In this document: one piece after another, positions 1-7,986 of the stretch
Position numbering within the stretch: the stretch's first letter is position 1
Layout of the letters: every line of letters begins with the position of its first letter
Made by a program: the position numbers and the translations under genes
Assembly (NCBI GenBank): GCA_031179305.1
Contig: JAPSHX010000016.1
Coordinates: forward strand, 23,935 to 85,194
DNA from: Paenarthrobacter sp.
Lineage (GTDB): Bacteria; Actinomycetota; Actinomycetes; Actinomycetales; Micrococcaceae
Direction of reading: 5' to 3'
Length of the DNA stretch: 61,260 nt
Notes under the pieces: model-generated
Seen by the model: only the letters and a program-made list of their open reading frames with translations
Databases searched by the model: none
What the model was told of the DNA's origin: nothing

Positions 1-839
1 ATGATGGACAGATCCTGGGGAACACTGAGGCCCAGGCGCGCTGCGGCCAGGGCGACGCCGACTGCCAGGCGGTCGTTCGCGCACATGATGGCCGTGGGCC
101 GATCAGCCGGGGACACGCCGTCGAGCAGTTTCATGGTTCCCCGGTAGCCGGCGTCGATATCCCAGCCTGCCATGAAGATCCGGTCTTCACGGACCGCGGT
201 GCCAGCCGTGGCGTGGGCATCACGGTAACCCTGAACGCGCAAGGGGGCCGCAGGCGAATCCTCGAACCCGGCAAGCAGTGCGATGTCCCGGTGGCCAAGC
301 TCCAAAAGGTGCTCAGTGGCCTCCCTGCCACCCGTTACTTCGTCAGGAATGACGTGATGCAACTGAGGCTGGGGGTGGTTGTCATAGCAGTTGGCAAGGA
401 CCGATGGCACGCGGAGCATCCCGTGCGGAACGTCGATGGGTTTCAGGCCGACAGTCACGTACATGAGCCCATCAACCTGCCGATCCAAGAGGGTTTCGAC
501 GGCGCTCGCGTCCCTCGCGGTGTCTCGCTCCGTATCCATGACGACGGTAACGAAGCCGCGGCTTCGGGCAACATCATCTGCCCCGCCGATGATGTTGCCA
601 TCGAAGGGGCTGACCACTACTTCGTCGGACAGAATGCCGATCACGCGTGACCGTCTATTCCGCAGGCTCAGTGCGATGGCGTTCGGGGAGTAGTTGAGCT
701 CCTCGGCGGCCTGTCGGATCCGGTCCTGGCTCTCCTTGGCCACGTTCCCATCTCCACGCCCGTTCAGAACCAGCGAGACCGCGCTCCTGGAGACGCCCGC
801 CCTTTTAGCGACGTCCAGTGCGGTGGCCTTGCGGTTCAT
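1..839 (-). CDS. LacI-family transcriptional regulator (C-terminus beyond the left edge)
   Basis: The reverse strand is open from an ATG at 839 to the window edge (279 codons, no stop), so the gene is cut by the window. The N-terminus MNRKATALDVAKRAGVSRS followed by AVSLVLNGRG is the classic LacI helix-turn-helix (about residues 6-26) with the hinge helix after it (AAEELNYSPNAIALSL). The periplasmic-binding-protein-like sensor domain follows, with VIGILSDEV, DGLMYV, ATEHLLELGHRDIALLAG and PTAIMCANDRLAVG all recognisable. Proteins of this family usually repress sugar or nucleoside uptake genes and dissociate from DNA when they bind the ligand. The ligand cannot be told, because the probable target genes lie left of the window. 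The spacing to the neighbouring DUF2510 gene (same strand, 78 bases) does not argue strongly for an operon. Confidence 0.93.
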   Translation of the reverse strand, partial: MNRKATALDVAKRAGVSRSAVSLVLNGRGDGNVAKESQDRIRQAAEELNYSPNAIALSLRNRRSRVIGILSDEVVVSPFDGNIIGGADDVARSRGFVTVVMDTERDTARDASAVETLLDRQVDGLMYVTVGLKPIDVPHGMLRVPSVLANCYDNHPQPQLHHVIPDEVTGGREATEHLLELGHRDIALLAGFEDSPAAPLRVQGYRDAHATAGTAVREDRIFMAGWDIDAGYRGTMKLLDGVSPADRPTAIMCANDRLAVGVALAAARLGLSVPQDLSI

Positions 840-917
840 GGGAAGTCCTTCCGTCCTTATTGTCAGCAGTCTACCTAACGCGTGTGAGGTTGCGGGTCCG
901 GCGTGAGGTCCGAGGCA

Positions 918-1544
918 TTAGGTCGAGACGGAATACCCAAACTGGGAGTACATCGACTGCATGAAGTTGGACATCCAGATACCGGTAACCACCATGCTGA
1001 TAACGAACACCGCGATGATGGCCCAGACCGGCAATAGCCCTCGCTTGGGCGCCACTTTATTGACGATCACAGAGCGGCCAATCACGTACACAATCGCGCT
1101 AAGGAACGCCCAAGCCCAGTGGAAAGGACGCACGACGCCGGACTGGAGTAGGCGTTGACGGTCCAGGAAAGCGAAAAACACCGAGAGCCCGTAGATCAGG
1201 AAACTTGAACCCATGAGCAGGAAATAGCCGGGCGTGTACATGGAGAAGGGGTCCATGGTGGTAACCCCCTGCCGCGTGGTGATCATCCTGAACTCTGGCT
1301 GCCAGGTTAACAGGAGCAGGATGGAAACCAGCGGTAACAAGGTGATAGCCCAGATGAACGGGTTGTACACCGGCGTCTCGGGGCTGAGCTCAGGACGTGG
1401 TGCCTGGACCGGCGCTTGGAACTGAGCGGGCGCTTGGTGCGCTGTCCATGCACGTCCGTCCCACCATCGGACGAGACGCGGGTCCCAAGGATCCGGGTAC
1501 CAGCCGGAAGGCGTAGTTGAACCGGGCACTGGTTGAGTCATCAT
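918..1544 (-). CDS. DUF2510-domain membrane protein
   Basis: The protein has about 208 residues when started at the double ATG 1544/1541, which follows a purine-rich GTGGGGGA. An in-frame start at 1646 has no such site and would reach into the divergent neighbour. Residues about 12-37 are a DUF2510 module (GWYPDPWDP, RLVRWWDGRAWTAH), common in actinobacterial membrane proteins and of unknown function. A proline/glutamine-rich linker follows, then four hydrophobic segments (PFIWAITLLPLVSILLLL, GYFLLMGSSFLIYGLSVFFA, WAWAFLSAIVYVIG, LPVWAIIAVFVISMVVTGIW). It is therefore an integral membrane protein with a small cytosolic module. It is divergent from the gene at 1645. No specific function can be assigned. 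Confidence 0.8.
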   Translation of the reverse strand: MMTQPVPGSTTPSGWYPDPWDPRLVRWWDGRAWTAHQAPAQFQAPVQAPRPELSPETPVYNPFIWAITLLPLVSILLLLTWQPEFRMITTRQGVTTMDPFSMYTPGYFLLMGSSFLIYGLSVFFAFLDRQRLLQSGVVRPFHWAWAFLSAIVYVIGRSVIVNKVAPKRGLLPVWAIIAVFVISMVVTGIWMSNFMQSMYSQFGYSVST

Positions 1545-1644
1545 TCCCCCACTTTGAGTCGTGGTTCTGAGAATATCGCGATTGCTGCCTCTCGCTTGCC
1601 AGGAGCCTCTCCCCAGTGACCATGTGGCGGTGCAAGGATGGAGC

Positions 1645-2253
1645 ATGAGCTTCTTCGACGACCTCCCCGAGCAGCCCCCGCGGCCGCGCCAAACGCAGCC
1701 TGTCCAGCCCGGATGGTACGGTCCGCCGTCGGACGAACTGCCCGGCGTAGCGCTCGTTGGCGGGTTCTTTCACAAGAGCCAGCGGATGGTGGTGGCGCTG
1801 AAACTGGTTGAGGTGTATTCCACGGGGTGCCTGTTGGAGCTGGTGTGGTCCGTACGGCGAGGCAACGAATCGGACCAGGAATGGCGGGAGACCGTGGAGG
1901 CGAGCTACAACCACCCGCGATCCAGCTTGGACACCAGGACAGGGCTCGAATTAGGGGTCGCTACTGCGGACGGACGCAAGGCTGTTGCGGCAATCCACGG
2001 ACCATCGACCTTCCCAGAGGCTGAAGAAGTAGCTGGCCCCGTGCTGACAACCTTGGGCGGCGGTGGAGGGAGCAACAACGACGAGTATGTCCAGTTCACC
2101 GGCCGCTATTGGTTGTGGCCCTTGCCGGTGGAAGAGGACACAACGCTGGTGGTGCGGTGGCAAGCATTGGGGATCCCCGAATGCTCGCTCGTCCTGCCGG
2201 GGGTGCAACTGGCTGAAGCCTTGAGCCGGGTGCTGAACTACTGGTCCGAGTAG
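1645..2253 (+). CDS. Hypothetical cytosolic protein, about 202 aa
   Basis: I do not recognise a family. The ATG at 1645 is chosen because AAGGA lies a few bases upstream and the protein then begins MSFFDDLPEQPPRPRQ. The frame is open further upstream, but that part looks non-coding. The N-terminal 30 residues are proline/arginine-rich and probably disordered. The rest is a soluble alpha/beta sequence with many aromatic and acidic residues and no signal peptide or membrane segment. A glycine-rich stretch (TTLGGGGGSNNDEY) lies near residue 135, before FTGRYWLWPLPVEEDTTLVVRW. The C-terminal part resembles a beta-sandwich by eye only. It is divergent from the DUF2510 gene (about 100 bases between starts), and menC follows after 61 bases, so it could share a transcript with menC. 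Confidence 0.7.
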   Translation: MSFFDDLPEQPPRPRQTQPVQPGWYGPPSDELPGVALVGGFFHKSQRMVVALKLVEVYSTGCLLELVWSVRRGNESDQEWRETVEASYNHPRSSLDTRTGLELGVATADGRKAVAAIHGPSTFPEAEEVAGPVLTTLGGGGGSNNDEYVQFTGRYWLWPLPVEEDTTLVVRWQALGIPECSLVLPGVQLAEALSRVLNYWSE

Positions 2254-2314
2254 CTTTTCCACATAGCCTGATTGGCCTGCAAGTTGGGCGGGAGGCCGCC
2301 GGTACAGTGGCAAT

Positions 2315-3331
2315 ATGCCTGCACTTCCCTCCCTCGAAGAACTTCTCGATTCGGCTCACGTAGTCTCGTTGCCCATGCGCGTGAAGTTCCGCGGCATCAT
2401 GGAGCGCGAGACACTCCTTCTGCGAGGACCGCTGGGCTGGGGTGAGTTCTGTCCCTTTCCCGAATACGACGACGACGAATCCTCCCGCTGGCTCGCAGCA
2501 GCCTTGGAAGCGGGCTGGCTAGGTTTCCCCACGCCCCTCAGGGACAAGATTCCGGTCAACGCCACGGTTCCCGCAGTTCCGGCAGGGCGTGTCCCGGAAG
2601 TGTTGGCACGCTTCGGGAGGGTGGACGCCGTCAAGGTCAAGGTTGCCGAGCGTGGCCAGTCGTTGGGGGAGGACGTTGCGCGAGTACACGCAGTACGCGA
2701 GGCCTTTCCTGCCGCCGCCATCCGGGTCGATGCCAACGGGGGATGGGACGTAGACCAGGCCGTGGAAGCCCTGGGCAAGCTTTCCGCGGTTGAACTCGAG
2801 TATGCCGAACAACCTGTTCCCACCATTGATGGCCTTGCCGAAGTTCGCCGTCGGCTCGCTGCCGCCGGAACACCAGTCCTTATCGCCGCAGACGAGAGCG
2901 TACGCAAGGAAGAGGATCCCCTTCGTGTTGCGCGGGCAGGCGCAGCTGACCTGATTGTCGTCAAGGTCGCGCCACTTGGGGGAGTCGCGCGTGCACTGGA
3001 CATCGTGGAGCGGGCCGGGCTGCCCGCCGTCGTGAGTTCCGCGTTGGACACCTCAGTGGGCATCCGTGCCGGTTTGGCGCTCGCAGCGTCCCTGCCGTCC
3101 CTTCCCTATGCCTGTGGCCTTGGCACCGTTTCGCTGTTCGCTTCGGACATCACGCTGGACCCGCTGGTGGCCGACGACGGCGCTATTCAGTTACGTGACA
3201 CGGTGGCCGACCCCGGGCTGCTTGAGCGGTACGCGGCATCGAGGGAGCGCCGGGACTGGTGGCGGGACCGACTCCGTCGGGTGCACTCGGTACTGGTGCG
3301 AAACCAGCACGGTTTGTTCACCGGGCCTTAA
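2315..3331 (+). CDS. menC: o-Succinylbenzoate synthase
   Basis: The 338-residue enolase-superfamily enzyme dehydrates SHCHC to o-succinylbenzoate in menaquinone biosynthesis. The expected acid/base and metal residues are present: the KVKV lysine pair near residues 107-109, Asp139 (RVDANGGW), Glu165 (EYAEQP), Asp193 (AADES) and Lys217 (IVVKVAP). The N-terminal capping segment LPMRVKFRGIMERETLLLRG and length fit actinobacterial MenC. The only start giving the full capping domain is the ATG at 2315, although no strong Shine-Dalgarno precedes it. The rest of the pathway in this window (menD, menF, menG) lies 2.7-10 kb downstream, separated by unrelated genes. The phosphatase gene follows in the same direction after 76 bases. 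Confidence 0.93.
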   Translation: MPALPSLEELLDSAHVVSLPMRVKFRGIMERETLLLRGPLGWGEFCPFPEYDDDESSRWLAAALEAGWLGFPTPLRDKIPVNATVPAVPAGRVPEVLARFGRVDAVKVKVAERGQSLGEDVARVHAVREAFPAAAIRVDANGGWDVDQAVEALGKLSAVELEYAEQPVPTIDGLAEVRRRLAAAGTPVLIAADESVRKEEDPLRVARAGAADLIVVKVAPLGGVARALDIVERAGLPAVVSSALDTSVGIRAGLALAASLPSLPYACGLGTVSLFASDITLDPLVADDGAIQLRDTVADPGLLERYAASRERRDWWRDRLRRVHSVLVRNQHGLFTGP

Positions 3332-3337
3332 CCAGAG
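3316..3337 (+). promoter_or_regulatory. Possible PHO box upstream of the PhoX-type phosphatase gene
   Basis: Two adjacent 11-base units, GTTCACCGGGC and CTTAACCAGAG, overlap the menC stop codon about 70 bases before the phosphatase start. The first unit matches the GTTCACC core of the PhoP direct repeats known in actinomycetes; the second matches 5 of 7 core bases. The location upstream of a phosphate-starvation-type gene makes this plausible, but the evidence is only motif and context. Confidence 0.4.
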
Positions 3338-3357
3338 CGACCTCTCAATTTCGGATT

Positions 3358-3376
3358 CCGCTGAAAGGCTCAGCGG
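3358..3376 (+). other. Short hairpin in the phosphatase 5' leader
   Basis: CCGCTGA and TCAGCGG form a perfect 7-bp stem with a 5-base loop, 32 bases before the phosphatase start codon. No T-run follows. It may be a weak menC terminator or a leader structure. Confidence 0.4.
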
Positions 3377-3407
3377 GAACCTCGTACATCTCTGGAAGGT
3401 CTTCCCC

Positions 3408-5495
3408 ATGTCTGAAACCACCGGACGCACGTTTCCGCTGCTCCCCATGCTCGGCCACACCAAGGGCAAGCGCAGCGCCGTCACGTGTGCTTTGAAGTGC
3501 GACAACGCCTGTTCGGGCGATGTTTGCAACACCAGTGCCAACGGCTACTTCCGCGACATTGCTTCAACGGCTATGTCCCGCCGCGCAGCCCTGGGGCTGG
3601 GAGCCGCAGGAGCGCTCGCCATCGTACTCGGCGGTGCTGTGACCGGCGGTGACACCGCCGTGGCCGACTCGGGCAATGGACTGTCTGAGGCCGCCAAGAA
3701 GGGCTTCAACAAGTCCAAGCTCAAGTTCACCGCCATCAAGCCTGTGGATGCAGCCGTGGATGCGTTCACCGTGCCCGAGGGGTTCGACTGGAAGCCGATC
3801 ATCCGATGGGGCGACCCCCTCTTTGCCGACTCGCCGGCCTTTGACCTCAACGCGCAGACTGCTGCAGCCCAGGCACGCCAGTTCGGTTACAACAACGACT
3901 ACACGGACATCCTGCCGATCCCGGGTTCCAAGGATCGCCGTGCCGTGCTCTTCAGCAACCACGAGTACACCAACGAGAACATCATGCTTCCGGAAGGCTT
4001 CGATCCCACCGAGGCACGGGCAATCGGCCGTGCCGGACATGGGTTGGCCGTGGTGGAACTCGAGCGCAAGAACAAGAACAAGCCGTGGAGCTACGTCCAG
4101 GGAGCACCCCTGAACCGGCGCTTCCTCATGGACACTGTCTACGAGTTGACCGGACCCGCAGCCGGTACCAACCTGGTCAAGACCATTGACGACCCCGCTG
4201 GCCGCTGGATCAAGGGCACGCTGGGCAACTGCGCCGGCGGAACCACCCCGTGGGGAACCATCCTCTCCGGTGAAGAGAACTTCAACGGCTATTTCGCTGC
4301 CCCTGGCACCAGCGACGGTGACAAGCGCTACGGAATTTCCTCGAAGGCAACCACTCGTCAGTGGGAACTTGATGAGCCGCGCTTCGATACCCGCAACTCC
4401 GGGTACGCCAACGAAACCAACCGCTTCGGCTGGATCGTGGAAGTGGACCCCTTTGATCCCACCTCCACTCCCAAGAAGCACTCCGCCATGGGCCGCTTCA
4501 AGCACGAGGGCGCCAACGTCATAGTCGCCCCTTCCGGTCACATAGTTGCCTACATGGGCGACGACGAGCGCTTTGACTACCTCTACAAATTCGTTTCCAA
4601 GGGCAGGTACCAGGCCGGTGACTCCAAGGAAGCACGCAAGAACAACATGAGCCTGCTTTCCGAGGGCGACCTCTACGTGGCTCGCTTCACGGGTGACTCT
4701 CCTGCGGACATTGACGGTACTGGCAAGCTCCCCGCCGACGGTGCTTTCGACGGCACAGGCGAATGGCTGCCGTTGGTCGTAAACGGCACCTCAGCTGTGC
4801 CGGGCATGACCGTGCCGGAGGTCCTCGTCTACACCCGCATCGCCGCCGACAAGGTTGGGCCCACCAAGATGGACCGTTGCGAAGACGTTGAGCCCAACCC
4901 TCGCACGGGCAAGGTTTACGTTGCCTGCACCAACAACTCCGACCGCGGTAAGCCCGGCAAGGAAGGCGCCACGGAGGTCAACCCGCGCAACCTGAACCGT
5001 GACGGCCACGTCGTGGAAATCACCGAAGAACGCGAGCAGACGGGCATCAAGTTCAACTGGAACCTCCTGTTGGTAGCCGGGGATCCCGCAAAGAACACCT
5101 CCACGTACTTCTCCGGATTCCCGGCCGACAAGGTGTCACCCATCTCGTGCCCGGATAACGTTGCCTTCGACTCCGTGGGCAATCTCTGGATCTCCACCGA
5201 CGGCGCTCCAGGCACCATTGGCTACGCCGACGGCCTGTTCAAGGTCACCCTCGAAGGTCCTGAGCGCGGCAAGGTGGAACAGTTCCTCGCCGTTCCCCGT
5301 GACGCCGAAACCTGTGGTCCGATCATCCACGACGAAGAGCGCACCGTGTTCGTCGCCGTGCAGCACCCTGGCGAGGACGGCTCGTTCGAGGCACAGAACT
5401 CCTTCTTCCCGGACTACGTCCCAGCAGGAGCTACCCCCTCAGCGGGTGCGGCAAGGGCTCCCCGCCCCTCGGTGGTACAGGTTTTCCGCAAGTAA
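3408..5495 (+). CDS. phoX: PhoX-family (DUF839) secreted alkaline phosphatase
   Basis: The 695-residue protein starts at the ATG 3408, preceded by GGAAGG at 3395-3400. The open frame extends further upstream but overlaps menC and is not coding there. Residues about 58-85 hold a twin-arginine signal (MSRRAALGLGAAGALAIVLGG), predicting Tat-dependent export. The long region before the twin arginine (LPMLGHTKGKRSAVTCALKCDNACSGDVCN) is typical of the large PhoX proteins annotated as DUF839 in actinobacteria. Landmarks include NHEYTNENIML, GTILSGEENFNGYF, RFGWIVEVDPFDP, MGRFKHEGAN, MDRCEDVEPNPRTGKVYVACTNNS and SCPDNVAFDSVGNLWISTDG. PhoX enzymes hydrolyse phosphate monoesters using calcium and iron. 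The gene is flanked by a possible PHO box and a strong hairpin terminator. Confidence 0.87.
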   Translation: MSETTGRTFPLLPMLGHTKGKRSAVTCALKCDNACSGDVCNTSANGYFRDIASTAMSRRAALGLGAAGALAIVLGGAVTGGDTAVADSGNGLSEAAKKGFNKSKLKFTAIKPVDAAVDAFTVPEGFDWKPIIRWGDPLFADSPAFDLNAQTAAAQARQFGYNNDYTDILPIPGSKDRRAVLFSNHEYTNENIMLPEGFDPTEARAIGRAGHGLAVVELERKNKNKPWSYVQGAPLNRRFLMDTVYELTGPAAGTNLVKTIDDPAGRWIKGTLGNCAGGTTPWGTILSGEENFNGYFAAPGTSDGDKRYGISSKATTRQWELDEPRFDTRNSGYANETNRFGWIVEVDPFDPTSTPKKHSAMGRFKHEGANVIVAPSGHIVAYMGDDERFDYLYKFVSKGRYQAGDSKEARKNNMSLLSEGDLYVARFTGDSPADIDGTGKLPADGAFDGTGEWLPLVVNGTSAVPGMTVPEVLVYTRIAADKVGPTKMDRCEDVEPNPRTGKVYVACTNNSDRGKPGKEGATEVNPRNLNRDGHVVEITEEREQTGIKFNWNLLLVAGDPAKNTSTYFSGFPADKVSPISCPDNVAFDSVGNLWISTDGAPGTIGYADGLFKVTLEGPERGKVEQFLAVPRDAETCGPIIHDEERTVFVAVQHPGEDGSFEAQNSFFPDYVPAGATPSAGAARAPRPSVVQVFRK

Positions 5496-5520
5496 GGCCT
5501 GTTTCTCCCGATTCTGACGA

Positions 5521-5556
5521 ATGCTCTCCCTCCCGGGATCCCGGGAAGGGGAGCAT
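5521..5556 (+). terminator. Hairpin terminator after the phosphatase gene
   Basis: ATGCTC-CCC-TCCCGGGA and its complement form an 18-bp stem with two mismatches and essentially no loop. It begins 25 bases after the stop codon and is followed by TTTCGTCTCTTC. It is a strong candidate for transcription termination. Confidence 0.7.
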
Positions 5557-5573
5557 TTCGTCTCTTCGAACCT

Positions 5574-5637
5574 TCTTTCACGTCCCGCGTGTTTGGGCCG
5601 GTCGCTCTTTCACGTCCCGCGTGTTTGGGCCCGTCGC
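5574..5637. repeat. Two tandem copies of a 32-bp repeat
   Basis: The unit TCTTTCACGTCCCGCGTG plus TTTGGGCCGGTCGC occurs at 5574-5605 and again at 5606-5637, with one difference. The period is the same as in the repeats at 5892-6003. The opposite strand of those repeats shares TCAC(A/G)TCCCG and about 18 of 32 positions with this unit. Confidence 0.85.
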
Positions 5638-5891
5638 TCTGCCATAACCCCGGGGTCAAAATCCGTAAGGTGCCTAGGGTGTTGTCTGCTGTGTCACGAT
5701 TCGTAGGCAATGGATGAGCCTTGGCCTTTCAAACGCCATACTGTTGCGCTGAGGGAGGCCCTCCTGCTGGCCGTTCTGACACCGACCGGTTCGCCAGGGT
5801 TCGCGCGTTTCGATCCTCACTTTATGCCCCGGTTCCTGCGCCTTAGCCAGGTATTGCTGGACGTCTACGAACCCCAGCGGCACCCGGGTGC
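5638..5891. other. Intergenic stretch between two repeat blocks
   Basis: This is part of the roughly 530-base gap between the phosphatase gene and menD. It contains an open frame of 81 codons (5710-5955) that runs into the repeats and has no clear ribosome site or recognisable sequence, so I do not call a gene. I see no RNA gene here. Confidence 0.4.
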
Positions 5892-6003
5892 GAGACGGTT
5901 GGCCGGAAGGGCTCGGGATGTGAGAGACGGTTGGCCGGAAGGGCTCGGGATGTGAGAGACGGTTGGCCGGAAGGGCTCGGGATGTGAGAGACGGTTTGGG
6001 GCC
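5892..6003. repeat. Three and a half tandem copies of a 32-bp repeat before menD
   Basis: Units start at 5892, 5924, 5956 and 5988 (period exactly 32). Each begins GAGACGGTTGGCCGG and continues AAGGGCTCGGGATGTGA. The fourth copy is cut after GAGACGGTTTGGGGCC. There are no unique spacers between units, so this is a tandem repeat and not a CRISPR array. The block ends about 25 bases before the menD start and may affect its promoter. Confidence 0.9.
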
Positions 6004-6026
6004 GGGCACGCCAATAGACTGGAACG

Positions 6027-7736
6027 GTGAATTCCCAGGACTCTCTGACTTCCATCGGCGCCGCCCGGATCGCTGTTACAGCACTGCTCGACGGCGGTGT
6101 GCGGCACGTGGTGGTGGCGCCAGGTTCGCGATCAGCCCCGATGGCCTACGCCTTGGCCGAAGCGGAAGCTGCAGGCCGCGTCCGGCTCCATGTGCGCATC
6201 GATGAACGGGACGCCGGGTTCACAGCCCTGGGCTTGGCGCTTTCCACCGAGGCGCCGGTGGCTGTGGTCACCACCTCCGGTACAGCGGTGGGCAATCTCC
6301 TGCCCGCTGTCATGGAAGCCAACCATTCAGCTGTCCCCGTGATCGTCATCTCTGCAGACCGGCCGGAAGAACTTCGCGGGACCGGGGCGAACCAGACCAC
6401 CACCCAACTGGACCTCTTCGGCGATCACGTTCGATTCGCCGTCGACGTCCCTGCGGGAGATCATCCACAGAAGGCTGTTGCGACCGCACTCTATGCAGCC
6501 ACCGGCGCTCTCGAAGACACCCCTCCGGGCCCCGTCCAGGTGAACCTTGCCTTCCGCGATCCTTTGGTACCGGCGGACGGCGACGCCCTTCCGGCCGCCG
6601 CGGGACACGGCGTGTTCCATTACGACGCCGGTCCCCAAGCGCTGGATCTTCCGGCGGCATCCAACGAGCTCGCTGAGCGACGCACGGTGGTCCTCGCAGG
6701 TCACGACGCCGGCCCCGTTGCCGAGGCTTTTGCCCGCGCCCATGGTTTGCCTTTGCTGGCGGAACCTTCATCGAACGCACGCTTCGGGCCGAACGCGGTA
6801 GGGCCCTACCGGGTACTTCTGGCGCACTTCGGACCTGGTTCGCCGACGCCGATCGAACGCGTGGTCCTGTTTGGCCGGGCTACTCTCTCCCGTCCGGTGG
6901 CCGCCCTCCTGGCACACGAGTCTGTTGAGTCCGCCATCTACCAGCCCGTCCCCGTGGCCTGGTACGAGGCTGGACGGCGGCGTGAAACCCCCATCGAAAC
7001 CCTGCCAGAGCTTGCCGAATTCGCCGGGCTTGGCTCCGCCGAGTGGCTCGACTCCTGGCTTCTCGCAGGTGCCGCTGCCCAGCATGCCCTCGATGGCGTG
7101 TTGTCCGGGGAGGGCCTCGCGAACGGACCATCCGTTGGGGCTACCGTCTGGGAGCACTCCCGCGGACAGCTGGTGCTGGGTTCCTCCAACGGCATCCGGG
7201 ACGTGGACCTAGCCGGACATCCTCACAGCGAACCCCTTGCAACGGTGTACGCCAATCGCGGCCTCGCCGGCATCGACGGCACCATCGCCACAGCCACTGG
7301 CGTCGCAATCGGCAGCGGCCGCGAAACCACTGTCCTCCTGGGCGACGTCACCTTCCTCCATGACGCCGGCGGACTGCTCCTAGGGCATGGGGAACCTGTA
7401 CCGGACCTCCGAATCGTTGTGCTCAACGACTCTGGCGGCGCCATCTTCAGTCTCCTCGAACACGGGGCGGTCGAGGGCTCAGGCGCCTACGGCACCGCCG
7501 TCGAGCGCCTCTTTGGCACCCCGCACTCAGTGGACATCGCGGCACTCGCGGCGGCATACGGCGTCGGGCACCAAGCGGTGACCACGACGGCGGAACTCGC
7601 CGCGGCCCTGAAGTCGCCGTTGAAGGGTCGCACCATCGTGGAGGTGCGCGTGGACCGGGCGGGCCTCCGCGAGCTCCATGCACGGATCAAGGAGGCCATC
7701 TCGGCCGCAGTAGGCCAGGTTCTGACGGCGGGCTAG
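6027..7736 (+). CDS. menD: SEPHCHC synthase (MenD)
   Basis: The 569-residue thiamine-diphosphate enzyme starts at GTG 6027. It joins isochorismate and 2-oxoglutarate to make SEPHCHC, the first committed step towards menaquinone. The N-terminal domain shows VVVAPGSRSAPMAYALAE, RIDERDAGFTALGLAL and VVTTSGTAVGNLLPA, then SADRPEELRGTGANQTTTQ, all typical of MenD. The C-terminal cofactor site is GDVTFLHDAGGLL from about residue 439 followed by VVLNDSGGAIFSLLEHG. The length matches the family. The ribosome-binding site is weak (TGGAAC), as with several GTG starts in this window. The gene sits directly after the 32-bp repeats. Confidence 0.95.
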   Translation: MNSQDSLTSIGAARIAVTALLDGGVRHVVVAPGSRSAPMAYALAEAEAAGRVRLHVRIDERDAGFTALGLALSTEAPVAVVTTSGTAVGNLLPAVMEANHSAVPVIVISADRPEELRGTGANQTTTQLDLFGDHVRFAVDVPAGDHPQKAVATALYAATGALEDTPPGPVQVNLAFRDPLVPADGDALPAAAGHGVFHYDAGPQALDLPAASNELAERRTVVLAGHDAGPVAEAFARAHGLPLLAEPSSNARFGPNAVGPYRVLLAHFGPGSPTPIERVVLFGRATLSRPVAALLAHESVESAIYQPVPVAWYEAGRRRETPIETLPELAEFAGLGSAEWLDSWLLAGAAAQHALDGVLSGEGLANGPSVGATVWEHSRGQLVLGSSNGIRDVDLAGHPHSEPLATVYANRGLAGIDGTIATATGVAIGSGRETTVLLGDVTFLHDAGGLLLGHGEPVPDLRIVVLNDSGGAIFSLLEHGAVEGSGAYGTAVERLFGTPHSVDIAALAAAYGVGHQAVTTTAELAAALKSPLKGRTIVEVRVDRAGLRELHARIKEAISAAVGQVLTAG

Positions 7737-7806
7737 TCCCCGGCGGCCCAACTCGCCTGCGCCTCCAAGATCCTCCAACGCTGCGCATACAGATCCACGC
7801 TGCGCG

Positions 7807-7892
7807 GATTCGGGTGTCGCCATGAAATTTGGGTGTCGGCCAAGACTTTGAGCGTCGTGAACCGGATTGCGCGGCGTCCGAATCTGGGTGTC
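7807..7892. repeat. Repeat nest, left flank of the first AbiEi-like gene (three copies)
   Basis: The 13-base motif with consensus GAATTTGGGTGTC occurs as ATTCGGGTGTC (7808-7818), AAATTTGGGTGTC (7825-7837) and GAATCTGGGTGTC (7880-7892), all on the plus strand. Two more copies follow the gene at 8924-8936 (minus) and 8969-8981 (plus). The first two are separated only by GCCATG. Confidence 0.85.
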
Positions 7893-7921
7893 ATTGGTCC
7901 GTCGCAGCAGCGGCGGTGGAT

Positions 7922-7942
7922 CGGGAGTTTCCACATACGGCG
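7922..7942 (+). promoter_or_regulatory. Conserved upstream element of the AbiEi-like gene
   Basis: CGGG followed after four bases by TCCACATACGGCG places CCACATACGGCG exactly 56 bases before the start codon at 7987. The second gene of this type has CGGG, three bases, TCCACATACGACG, also with CCACATACGACG 56 bases before its start (16917 to 16973). The sequence between element and start is not conserved, so the element itself is probably functional, either as a promoter or as a protein-binding site. Confidence 0.6.
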
Positions 7943-7986
7943 GAGAAGGCCTACTCAAGGCATCGGCAAAGCCGAAGGCTAGTGCT

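Noticed and set aside
5710..5955. An 81-codon frame between the two repeat blocks
   Set aside because: No ribosome-binding site, and the C-terminal third is made of the 32-bp repeats. No family recognised.
5892..6003. CRISPR array
   Set aside because: The 32-bp units are directly joined with no unique spacers, and no cas genes are present.
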